DNA of 64,000 bases from Apostichopus japonicus (Eukaryota; Echinodermata; Holothuroidea; Aspidochirotida; Stichopodidae): NCBI RefSeq assembly GCF_037975245.1, contig NC_092578.1, positions 2,303,001-2,367,000 on the forward strand. The letters are read 5' to 3'. The notes under the pieces were generated by a model, which worked only from the letters and a program-made list of their open reading frames with translations, made no database searches and was not told the DNA's origin. This document shows, in pieces, positions 37,993 to 48,639 of the stretch (positions are counted from its first letter, which is position 1; every line of letters begins with the position of its first letter). A program made the translations under genes and the position numbers.

Positions 37993-39368
37993 TTAAGACA
38001 CTCTGCAAAGTTGCCCTTCCGATAGATATTTTGTTTATAAATTTCAACACACAAATTTTAGAGCTTATGTCACAGATTTCAGCAAGTTCATTTCATGGAG
38101 TGAAAATGGTTTAGAATTCCTTTTCCAAATCTTTCCAACTATTACTACTTATTTGAATATGCAAAGTTTGATACTGCATTGTTAAATTGTGCCTTACTAT
38201 GAAGGTTCTATGGATACTCTACATGGCCATCTGCATATGATATATCTACTTTTGGTATGAATGTATTCAGTCATTACAATAGATTGTGTACTACATGCAT
38301 GACTTTTAAAGACATCCTTAGAATTGCTAGATATGCACATAATATACTGTACTCACTGTGGTGTATACTTTGTTAGTTGATTGACCATACAACAACACAT
38401 GCAAAAAAGAAACACTGAAGACAATCATTTCAGTATCAATTTGAAAAAAACATGAATGGAATGAACTCATTTCTTGTGATTTTCTCATCCTCCTTTTCAG
38501 AATTTTAGTAAGATCTAAGCAGGTCAACTATCTTTTAGAGTGTAACAGAAGTGGAAGAGATAATTTATTACTTTGCCAAGCAATGTTTTGCTTTCCTAAC
38601 ATATCACACTGGTTTACAATGTGCTGCCATTAAAATGGAGCCATATGTCTGGTATGGAGGCAAGAATTTTTTACTGAAGACAAAACCACAGTATCCTCAT
38701 GACTTGTTGTAAAATAAAAAATTTTTAATACTAGATACAAAAGTTTTTACTTTTTTCGCCCTTTATTTCAGAGTAGTTTTAGTTGTTATTTCAGTCTGAC
38801 CTGTTATTTCAGTTTATCATCATTATTTCAATAAAATACTTATATAGCGATGTCAAAGCTATTAAAGAAGCCTGCACAGAAGCTGTCTTTAATGCACACA
38901 AATTAACTAGAATTGTCAACGACAGTCGGATGTTTTGTGAATTAAGGCCGTGTTATACACGGGAGTTACCTGTAACATATTTTGACTCTTGTGATATATT
39001 TTCATAGTCACAGTGATACTGATTCAAATTGCCTATTCCTTTTCTTTAAGGAAAGAATGTGTGAAACCTTGTAGTACTGTAGATAAATATAAATTGTGAG
39101 ACCAGGAAAGAAAATAAGATATTATAAGAATACATGTTGCATAGTCTGTATTATTTTCAAGAAATTATAGCACATGGTTCAAATGGTCACTTGCCTCGAA
39201 TCATGTAGCAGTGAAGACTTAATGTAAGGGATATTAAAAAAGTAGCATACAAAAAAAATATAAAATTGTCTAGCATTAAATTTAGGTACTGAATCGGCTT
39301 TTGTAACATTATCAACTCAACTCATTAGTAACTGTGTGGTAATATTCATCTCTTAATTTTCTAATTTT

Positions 39369-39374
39369 TTTATT
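39369..39374 (-). terminator. Candidate poly(A) signal for the P450 gene
   Basis: AATAAA on the minus strand (TTTATT on plus), 457 bp downstream of the P450 stop and just beyond the SINE. If used, the 3' UTR would contain the whole SINE. No closer canonical AATAAA was seen. Confidence 0.35.
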
Positions 39375-39388
39375 GTCACGAGTCAGAT

Positions 39389-39706
39389 AATTTAATGATA
39401 ATAATATTGAGGATTTATAAAGCGCAGACATATCCACCGATAGCGGTGCTCAAGGCGCATAACAATATTACCCTGGTCAATGATAACCTGTCAAACATAG
39501 AAACAATCCCTCCACATGGCAGCAGCTAAACAGCGCCAAACTGACAGTTTATCTCACAGGTCCCCATTTATACACCTGGGTGAAGAGAGGCAATAGAGAT
39601 AAAGTGCCTTGTCCAAGGAACACAACGTAATTATCTGACCAGGACTTGAACCTGCAAGCCTTAGATCACAAGTCCACTGCCTTAACCACTTGATCACAGC
39701 GCTCTC
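39389..39706 (-). mobile_element. tRNA-derived SINE
   Basis: Read on the minus strand, the head has an RNA polymerase III A box (TGATCAAGTGG) and B box (GGTTCAAGTCC) about 40 bp apart. These sit in a tRNA-like context with GTGGTTAAGGC. A body follows, with CCTTGGACAAGGCACTTTAT and CACCCAGGTGTATAAATGGG, a pattern common in invertebrate SINEs. The tail is a short ATTATTATCATT repeat. TCAGAT flanks both ends (39383-39388 and 39707-39712) as a possible short target duplication. It is on the same strand as the P450 and 126 bp past its stop. Confidence 0.75.
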
Positions 39707-39831
39707 TCAGATGCACCCAAGCATTAATATTTGACAATTGAAAACTTGAAACACACTGTATATATACCCTCTGACCAGTGAAATCATTTCAGAATTCTTC
39801 AATCGTGATAATCTTTTTAACAATTATCATC

Positions 39832-40160
39832 TCACAGCCTTTCTTCTACTATAACATTGAATGGTTTGGGCACCAAGTCAAAATGAATATCTGGTTCAGT
39901 AGAAGGCATCACATTTGGAGGCAACTTGATGGTGAATCTTTGCATAAGACAAGCTGTCAGTACCACAATTTCTGACTTTCCAATGTCTTTGCCAAGGCAG
40001 GCTCGCCTACCTGTAGAAAAAGGCATGAAGTAAGGGAATTCTGTCAAGTTTCTGGATTTTCCATCTCTGTCTAGGAATCTTTCTGGATCAAACTCTTCAG
40101 GATTGCTCCAGTTTTCAGTACTATGGTTTACAGCATAAAAGTTGGCCAAAACTTGAGTTC
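39832..40160 (-). CDS. Cytochrome P450, exon 4 (heme-binding, C-terminus)
   Basis: 329 nt including the TAA stop. It encodes residues 384-492: GTQVLANFYAVNH, then WSNPEEFDPERF, the heme-binding loop FSTGRRACLG with Cys438, and LMQRFTIKLP to the C-terminus VIVEERL. All landmark residues of the heme loop are present, so the gene does not look decayed here. Confidence 0.94.
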
Positions 40161-43100
40161 CTGCAAAGGAGAGGAAAAGATAAATTTAAAAACTATAGCA
40201 CCTAGTATTGATAACTTATTCTAGGAAAGAATGTTGGAGGGTGATTGAAGGTTGGAGACCAAAGGGGAGATAAAAAAAAACTAGCATTTTGATTTGCTTT
40301 CATGTTACTGTATGTACAGTACTATACCATGACCAGAAATGGTTTATTGGGAGAGAGAGAGAGGGGGGGGGGGGGGAGGTGTGTGTGTGGACTTTTAAAT
40401 TAAATGGCTCTTGAGTTTTTTTTCTTATTGTTTAAGAGTTTCCAAAGGCCCAATAAGTAATTCATTTTTGGACCAAGCACCCAGAATGTTGCGCAGTGTT
40501 CAAGTTACTACATGATTAATTTTTTCTTCTTTTGTTTTCCAATAAAATTCAATAAATCCAGTTAACAGACCATTAAAGTCAAAGGATGGTTGTAAAATGA
40601 GAGTTAAACATTTGACCTTTCATACCTGATCAATCATGTTCTTTTCATTCCATATGCGGCGGCCAACTACTTTAAATCAGATTTGGTATGTAGTTGGTAC
40701 TGTACAGTAGTTCATATTTTGTACAGCAAACAGTACAAAGCAAAAACAGTTGTCTTGCCTACTGTAGTTATGTGTACAGTTAGGTTTAATGTTTGGATGG
40801 ATTGACAGGGCTAATATTGTGGAGCATCCCAGACGTGATTGAACATATAGATTTATCTATATATGTTTACAGTATACATGTAATTGACTAGTAATTATAC
40901 AGTAAGAAAGCATGAAAGCATCTACCTTGGCTGATTGAAAGATTACTGTATGATAAGGGATTACATTGATTACAATTATAATCAGCCATAGCAACTGTAT
41001 ATAAAGTATATAACCATATATAACCATAAATAACCATATATACAACCATGTATACAACCATGTATACAACCTTGTACAACCATATATACAACCACATATA
41101 ACCATATATATAGCCATATAAAACCATATATGCAACCATATACAACCATATTCCATACATAACCATGTATAAACATATATAACCATGTAAAGCCATATAT
41201 ACAACCATATATACAACCATATATACAACCATATAACCATATATAAAATATGATGAAGCTTACCTGCTGGAACATAGTGACCTTCAATGATAGTGTCACA
41301 TTTTGTAGCATGAGGAACACCAAAGAGGGACATGGAACTGAACCTTATGGTCTCGTAGATAACAGCACCTGCAACCAATCGAACAAAAACCAATAAATGT
41401 AATAAAAGTTTTAGCATACATATCTGAAAAGTAAAACCAGTTGGGGGGATAGTTCAAGACTTTACAGTACTATTTCATACCCAATATATATTAAACATAA
41501 CATCACAAAGTTCAAAACAGTCGGCACGGAAAGTATTGTAAACTTCAAGATCCTCTTTTCTTTCATTAAAATATTCTGATCTTTTTATGTACAGTACTTA
41601 CCAGTTTATATCGATAATGTTCCTTGTTCTTTCTCCACAGTCATACTACTGTATTTTTCAGTTTGTAAACTTTACCTGATGAACATCTAGTTTAGATTTG
41701 TCAAACAATTTTTAGTTACAGTTTATGCTGCAATCTGTCAGTCTACCCTCAAAGCCCACTACCACAAGGCAGTAATGCCTCCAAAGTCCATGTCCTAACT
41801 CTATTCACCAGTTGAATCTTCCGAATAAAGCGTTTCAAATGATATTTCTTTGAAACTTCTTCCACCATCCCTGTTGCATCGGAGCTTTTGTTTCATCTGA
41901 CATTCTGACACAACTAATCACATTGTCACGTCTGATATACCTATAAGTACTGTATGTTGGTTTGTAGTGTGATATCATAATCGTACTTACAGAGATAAGG
42001 AAGATTTTGCTCGTCTTGTAACGTCGGTAGTTTGTCACGTCCTATGACATCATCGAGCTCCTCTTGTACCTTCCTCTGTACCTCAGGGTATATTGCGAGG
42101 TACAGAAACATCCATAACAGTGCATTCAGAATTGTGTCACTCCCTTTCAAGAGAAAATAAACATGAAAGAAATTAACAATTTGCTCTGGTAATCCTTTCC
42201 AAAATCATCGTTGGTAAAATACAACTATTGTATCATAAATTTGTTCATGTGTGCAAAATTTGGCCCATCCTGAGACATAATGGAACATGCTACTTTCACC
42301 AACATGTACCTTCATTTTATCACACACTATTGTCACTCTCTCAAAAGTTTTTTTTCTTCTTTTCTGTTCTCTATTCTCAAAACTGTGCCATAGTGTGGTA
42401 ACGACAGAAAGTTACTACACCCTGGAAACATTGGATGTGCTTTCCCATGATCAATTTTGTGGTAGATACTCCCCGAGGGAAATATACATTTACCCTAAAG
42501 GCGTTCTGCTTTTTACAGCAATCCAGTTGTGACCTAGTTGATTCTTTAGATGACATGAAACAACCTCCTAATGAGGCTTATTGAAAGCTGACTGAAATGG
42601 AAACATTTTAAAATGTGTCAAACAGGAACAAAGTGTCTCTACATAAGCACATGATTAGTTACCTAATTCAGGTAACATTCCCATAATCTTTCTCAATCAA
42701 GTAATTGCCTCTTGTTAAAAGCAAACTGGTCTCCTTTCTGCCAGCTCTGAAAGGAATCTGAAAGTCAAAATGATGACCTCTGCAGTACATAGCACTTTAC
42801 TCCTCTAATTGAATTGCAAACATCCACAGATCTTATTGCAAACAAGCTTTGTCAAGGGTGGTCAACAATCTCAGGGTCCCTCTTTCAACTCGGGCACCCC
42901 ACTGGGCCCTGCTAAATGAGGGTTGTTTGGATGGAAATGGAATTGCTTAACTGGATGATGACGTTTAGTAACATAGCCCCCTTTGATCCCGAGCGAAAGT
43001 CATATCAACTCCCAGTCTTCTGTTTATTTGGCACACATACCCCCTGCTATGACTAAAGTGCAAAGCTATGGAATAGCTCGTGATCATTAGCCGAGTGATG

Positions 43101-46100
43101 GAGTCCCAAACAACCTGTTCAAACTTACCCTTACATGAATGTAAACCCCAACCCTAGATGTCAATCACAACCTGTGTCAAGAGAAATTTACAATTTTGAT
43201 CCAGACATCTTAATAAAGACTTCACACGCCAGGTGTTTTATCCATCAAAGTCCTGACATATACTTTAGTAAATGAAAACCTTTAAATAAATTGGTTGTGA
43301 AGTGTTAGAGATAGAGAGGATTTATCAAATTGAATTGGGAGATGGTGGCACACTTGTTCTTCTGTACCTATATCTTTACCCCACTCCATGATCTAAATTA
43401 CTCAACTGTTAGCCAGAAAAATATCTAATTCTAAAAACATGACTTAGAAATTGCCTTAAATAGGAGTTAAAAAAAATTATAGGTGGTACTGTCTTTGTAT
43501 GAAATGAGTAAATTATTCTGTATTTAATGTACAAAGATGCATCATTTGATGAATGATGTTATTGACCCGGATAATATGAAATGATGTATAAAAACACTCT
43601 GACCCACACAATAGGTAACCATATTATTTTTCGCTTAGCATTTCTAGGACACATTCTCTCTCAGAATGTAGTGAAGTTACAGTTTAAGTACATTGATTGT
43701 AAAACAGGCATGTAAATTTTCAATTTTAGTATGAATGTACATGTATTTCTGGAATTAACAGTTATTTGAGTTCTATTTGGTAAAGCTAAACTCAATCACA
43801 ATGCGATTCTCTGAGGTATGTGCAGTATACACTTCACCCCTCTCTTACCTGTCTCCTTCTACACTAACACGCTTTCCTGATCTACCAAATTGCAGCTGGT
43901 ATAAATTTTGCATTCCCCTCCCCCCCTACCCCCTGGTGACCTCCACTACAGTCACTGCATGCTATCGCTTCCATCCGAATTTACCATTCTGAAGGGAAAC
44001 CTGTGTTTTTCAATCCTGTTTCTGTCTACGCCTTTACTGACATTTTTTACTTGAATCATGCCGACGAAGGTTACTAACCAAATCTAAAGTATGATTCCAC
44101 AGACCATTACTTAAGTATCCTTTTTGTTTTTGGTAGTAAATACTCAAACCCAAACCAGTAAGTTTTAGGGAATTAATATCCATATCTTCTTAAATGTGAG
44201 TTAGAACTTTGAACCCTGTGAAAAAGTATGATGAGTTCATCAATTGTAAATTACATCATTTCTTTGGGTGTTCTTGTTGTTGCTTGTTCTGTTTGATATC
44301 TGTCAGATTTCATATATCTGATATCTGTTGGTGATATGACCTGCTTCCCGACCTCTCAGCGTTTCCGTTCTCATGACAGAAAAAGTCCCCAATAACAACG
44401 GATACTTAGTTTGTCTCATTGTATTCAACCAGATACGCACATATATATTCAATTTGGAGCCATAGAGTCGAAAGAAATTCCACCTGCGGCGTTCAGAAAA
44501 TAGCCCTCATTTCCTCCTAACTTGTACCTGTAGACCTGCGGCATTCGCCAATTCTTTCAATTACCATTTTTGGTCAGTTCATCTTTTGCCATTTGCAATG
44601 GTCACGATTGTTGTGTGAGGCACATTCGTGACCGCTCAACTGACCTGAAGCGAACAGGATACCAAGAGAAAATGAATTGTTCCCAACGGGGGACCTGATC
44701 TCTTTGACATTTGCGTGCCTCCGCATTAAATACACATTACATCTACGAATCAGGAACGGTCTTTTGTTTCTTCAGGGTTGAGAAGAAATTTCTCCGAAGC
44801 AAGTCTATGGAGCTCGTCAATGTTTTTTGACTTGGCAAAGTCCTTCAAATCGAGTTACTGATGACCATGTGTTTCATTAAGTTGTCAAAAACCATTACGT
44901 ATACATTAGTAGATAATTAGACTACTGTACTCATTAGTTTGTCACATTTCCAAGTTTTTCTCTTAATGTGACTTGCATTCGGAGGTGTGATTGCATAACC
45001 CTCACCAATCAGTCAGGAAAATACCCTGCTGTCATGTAGCAACAACATCACTCTCTCTTACACAGAGTAAAAATACAATTACTGCTTTAATTTGTTATGC
45101 CCTAGGCTAGACAAAACCTCTTGGAACATTTACAATTATTGATGATGTTTGGTTTTTATTTCAAACCCATTTTAAATGGTTTATAGATCCTGAGGGGTTG
45201 TCTACATTAACTCTGATTGTAACGATCGAAATAAGGTTTGAGCAAAGACACAGTGGTCATCAGTGTGAATCCATTGCTGGCAAATTAGTTCTCTCCTTTC
45301 AAAAATAACATGGAATGAGACATAACACATCCAATTTCGTCTGTAATGGCTCCCCAAAAGAGTTGTAAAATTGTATTGAAGATTTCAGATTTCTATACCT
45401 TTCACACCATGCATGCCTGTTTCTATGTCATAGCACTCACGTATGTTTGTAATGTACTGCAGTTGAATAAAGCACCAAACCCTGCTTGATTGATCAAGTA
45501 TTCATGGATCAAGTGTTAATGGATCAAGTACTCAATTTATCCCGCTGATCATGCATGTTATTCAGTCTTAAAACGTTGCTTTTGGAACAAATAAAGAATT
45601 CTCTTTAAGTTTCTGTACTTTTCTTCAGAATCAACTGGCATGGGTATTATTGCATAAGTTGGCACCATCTTTCTAAAAAATGCAACTTGTCAGTTTGTCA
45701 CATGAACGTTAAATCGTACTGTATACCTAACTCATCTAGGAGTGTTATGCTAAGATTTCTTAGTGGTCTCATGAGAAGTAAGGGTAGTAAGGGCCTGTCA
45801 TAGAGGGCACACAGTGTTAAAAGGTTACCAGTTCATTCTGGGCACAGTATAACAAGAGTGCTAAGGTTGTGGGGAGACAGGTAAGCTTGTCACTCTTAAA
45901 TATCCAAACCAGTAAGTTTTGGGATGTATTCGTAACTCATCTAGGCAGTGTTATGCTAAGATTTCTGAGATTATGACAGTCACTGATTCCAGTATCTGCA
46001 AATTTGTTTCAACTGGTTTTTCCATAAATTTCACAAACAAAGTAAGTACAGGGCTTGATGTAATTGTGAAAGAAACATGGCATATGCACTATACGTGGGT

Positions 46101-48639
46101 TGTATTGGGGTGTGAGGCATGGGCTGGGAGGGAGGGGGGTGGGTGGGTGAAGAGCAGCACTGATAATAAATATTGGTAAAAACCTTTTTTGTCACCAGTA
46201 GGGTAATTTTCCTGAACAAATTACAAGGTACAGACAGCAAATATGTGGCAGCAGTTTGTCAAACCTTGTTTGTTATCCAATCATTCCTAAGATATTTGTT
46301 CAGTATTTATTGCCCTGTAAGAAAGGTGCATTCAGCTGGCAATATTTCTTTAAATGTAGCTATTTGAGTTTGGTTTGTCCATTACACTGACATCCCTTCA
46401 TTTCAAGTGTATCAAGATTTCAGAGTTGCCTTTTTCATATGATTTACATAAAATGATTAATACCTCTAATTATAAAATTTTCCAAATTTCGTAGAAAGTT
46501 TTAACTTTGTCATCATATATTATTACTAGTCACACACTAATCACTCATCCTTTTTAAATAAAACAATGACATCGTGTTAGTTTGATCAATTGCGATTTGT
46601 GTCATGATTCGTGGATTTGTGAAAATGTTGACCAAATGCAAAAGAGGTGCTTTAGTATTAAAGTCGGTGCTATTACTTTTGTACCAGGAATATCTTTATT
46701 TCAAGTCTCAATTTGTGTTTGTTGATGAAGTTTGGAAAACAAACTTCCGAAGCAGATTCAATATTTCTTATTCTAAATGCACTCTGACCAGGTGGGTTTA
46801 ATGGAGAAAAGCTGTCGCAATCAAAAGAAAGAAATTTATTTTCAGTTGCCCTTCTGGCGCGAACGATTCACCATAAAATCACTGCACCCGCCCATATCAG
46901 CATGTTCATTACACAAAATTGTATCGTCCACCTTTTTTACCCAATTTCATGGAGGAAACGTCTGAAAACACCTGTTTCTTCCTTGCAATGTAAGTAAATG
47001 ACACAATTTCGCAAGCTACATCGGTAAGACCGAAAGAAAGATACTATTCAAGATAATGGACCTAACACAAGCTAGCACACAGGCTTAATGATCGTAAACA
47101 AAACAGAGAGATTTGATTGGCGCATGATCTGTTGGGCGGGGCTTACAAATTTTGAATGAAATTTGTAGAATCTTCAGACTCATTAAAAAATCTGGCGAAT
47201 TTTATTAAGCTCTTATTGTTTGACGACAGATAACTCAATAAAGGTAATGATTATTAATATGAAAATTGCACAGAACAGTGTTATTTTCACTGAGCTTTAA
47301 GGGCAGAAAGCTGGAAAAGTCAAAGTTAAAATTTGGCAAACACACATTAAGACTTGAACATGTGACAATCCAATATCTTGTACTGCAGTGCAGCTATGCC
47401 TTCAAAGTATTATCAAGTGTATACATGTTTTGTCAGTATGTATACATTACCTTGAATGTAATTAGTGCCTTGCTGTATACACTGTACACACAGAAAAGCC
47501 AGGTACTACAGGTAAACAAGTGGGCCTTTCACGTCTATAGATTTCTTTGAACTTGTCATTATTATTATTATCAAAAAACACTTGTAAGACTTGTTATGTT
47601 CATCACTATGCATTTCACATATTAATATAGTCACTTTTAGTATACAGATCTACAAAATACTGTAGGTCAATGAGTGAAAGTTAGAAGACCAAAAAAAAAA
47701 CACAAAGGAAAAGATAAAAAAAAAAAAAGCAGAACGTTCCGACTCACCTGCAAAGAAAATGGTCCAGATATTAATAATGATCTGATAAGGTGTGAGAAGT
47801 CGCAGAGCATCGGTATCTCCCTCCAACTCTGCGTCGTTGGCAATCTTGATGAGACAATCCACCAGATCTCTGATTTGTCCATCCTGGAAGGTTTCTTTGT
47901 GTTTCTTGTAAAAATTGAGCAAGAGTGAGTCTCTACACTCCTTAGCATCCATCATGGACCTTATCCAAGGGTTGGGAATATGTTGTAGCCATGGCAATAG
48001 GTTTACTGGATGAACAGGCGTGATGGACTTTCCAATCTTCTCTGTGTAGTCGAATATCAACCTGAGTTCATCATCTTCTTTCTGGTACCTCTTGCCAAAT
48101 GCTATGTTGTGCAAGATGTTCAGTGAAGCCAGACTCAGATCATCTTTGGGGTCAAAGGCTATTTGTTGGTAGGAATTGAAACGGTCTGTTAAACTCAGAG
48201 CCTCCTCATGAAGCTTCTCGCACAGAGAGGTTCTGGTGATCACCTTGAAAGTTTGCCTCATGATCTTGGTGTGGAGATGGAAATCATGTTGTTCTCTACA
48301 CGTCATGAAACCTTTCTCCAGAAAGAAGTCTAAAGAGAAAATTTTGGGTCTCCAAGTCACGTGTGGCCCATTGTATGTTTCTTTGATAACTTTTGCATCA
48401 TTCAAAATAACTACTCTCTCTCTGCCAAATTTGAGGCTGAACACTTTTCCGTAAGTCTCTGACATTTTGGTAAGGCAGTGATGGATGGCAGATGAATCAA
48501 GCTGCAAAATATTACCGAGGAGGGGGAGGGATGGGGGTCCAGGTGGGACCTTCCAGACCCAAAATTCTTTCCACTCATTTATGTAATAAAATGCTATGTA
48601 TATGACAATAACTATACAGATTAAACAGGGTGACAGCAT
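39832..48639 (-). CDS. Cytochrome P450, microsomal, clan-2-like, complete four-exon gene (492 aa)
   Basis: The exons are 48639-47748, 42143-41991, 41368-41264 and 40160-39832. Their sum is 1479 nt, giving 492 residues, a normal P450 length. All three introns are phase 1. Residues 4-20 form the N-terminal membrane anchor, followed by the hinge PPGPPSLPLLGN (32-43). The I-helix is AGSDT (297-301), ExxR is ETIR (354-357), the PERF motif is 409-412 and the heme loop is FSTGRRACLG, with Cys438 as thiolate ligand. The family uses O2 and NADPH-P450 reductase to monooxygenate lipophilic substrates at the ER. Overall likeness is to the CYP1/CYP2/CYP17 clan; the substrate is unknown. The C-helix WxxxR motif is replaced by FHLHT (120-124). 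Confidence 0.93.
40351..40389. repeat. Compound microsatellite (GA)n-(G)n-(GT)n
   Basis: GAGAGAGAGAGA passes into a run of about 14 G and then GTGTGTGTG, in P450 intron 3. Confidence 0.9.
41011..41245. repeat. Minisatellite, about 12-bp unit, in P450 intron 3
   Basis: About twenty imperfect copies of ACAACCATATAT / TAACCATATA, with ACCATGTATACA variants. The long minus-strand frames reading MVVYMVVY across it are repeat artefacts that extend from exon 3. Confidence 0.9.
41264..41368 (-). CDS. Cytochrome P450, exon 3 (K-helix)
   Basis: 105 nt. It encodes residues 349-383, including the K-helix ExxR (ETIRFSS) and VPHATKCDTIIEGHYVPA, and ends one base into Gly384 at donor CAG/GTAAGC. Its donor lies about 18 bp from the start of an ACAACCATATAT minisatellite. 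Confidence 0.93.
41369..41990 (-). other. P450 intron 2 (622 bp)
   Basis: It runs from donor GTAAGTACG to acceptor CGATTGGTTGCAG. Nothing else was identified in it. Confidence 0.85.
41991..42143 (-). CDS. Cytochrome P450, exon 2 (I-helix to J/K region)
   Basis: 153 nt. It completes Gly298 and encodes SDTILNALLW through NLPYL (299-348), with the J-helix segment QRKVQEELDDVIG. It ends one base into Cys349 at donor CTCT/GTAAGT. The fit to the P450 family is clear. Confidence 0.93.
42144..47747 (-). other. P450 intron 1 (5.6 kb)
   Basis: It runs from donor GTGAGT at 47747 to acceptor CTCTTGAAAG ending at 42144. No other exon is needed for a complete P450 fold. It holds a G-rich tract near 46127-46147 and a duplicated block (45721 and 45926). 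Short ORFs on both strands look random. Confidence 0.75.
45721..45970. repeat. Dispersed direct repeat pair in P450 intron 1
   Basis: AACTCATCTAGG followed by AGTGTTATGCTAAGATTTCT occurs near 45728 and again near 45932 with few differences. It may be a decayed local duplication. Confidence 0.6.
47748..48639 (-). CDS. Cytochrome P450, exon 1 (anchor to I-helix)
   Basis: This long 892-nt exon encodes residues 1-297 plus one base of Gly298. The start MLSPCLICIVIVIYIAFYY gives a typical signal anchor, and no better upstream ATG was noted. The donor GCAG/GTGAGT splits the I-helix AG-SDT motif. A single large 5' coding exon also occurs in vertebrate CYP1 genes, which is weak support for a clan-2 relationship. 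Confidence 0.92.

Larger units (their letters stand above)
40161..41263 (-). other. P450 intron 3 (1.1 kb)
   Basis: It runs from donor GTAAGC to acceptor TTCCTCTCCTTTGCAG. It carries the 41011-41245 minisatellite and a GA/G/GT compound repeat at 40351-40389. Confidence 0.88.

Noticed and set aside
38783-39007. 74-codon plus-strand ORF after a TTATTTCAG acceptor-like site
   Set aside because: No donor, no recognised motif and no neighbouring exon in phase.
39640-39706. Possible tRNA gene (A and B boxes)
   Set aside because: The tRNA-like part continues into a SINE body and repeat tail and does not have a clear full cloverleaf with paired acceptor stem.
40857-41417. Long minus-strand ORF of 186 codons including MVVYMVVY-type repeats
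   Set aside because: It is P450 exon 3 read through its donor into the intronic ACAACCATATAT minisatellite; only 41264-41368 is exon.
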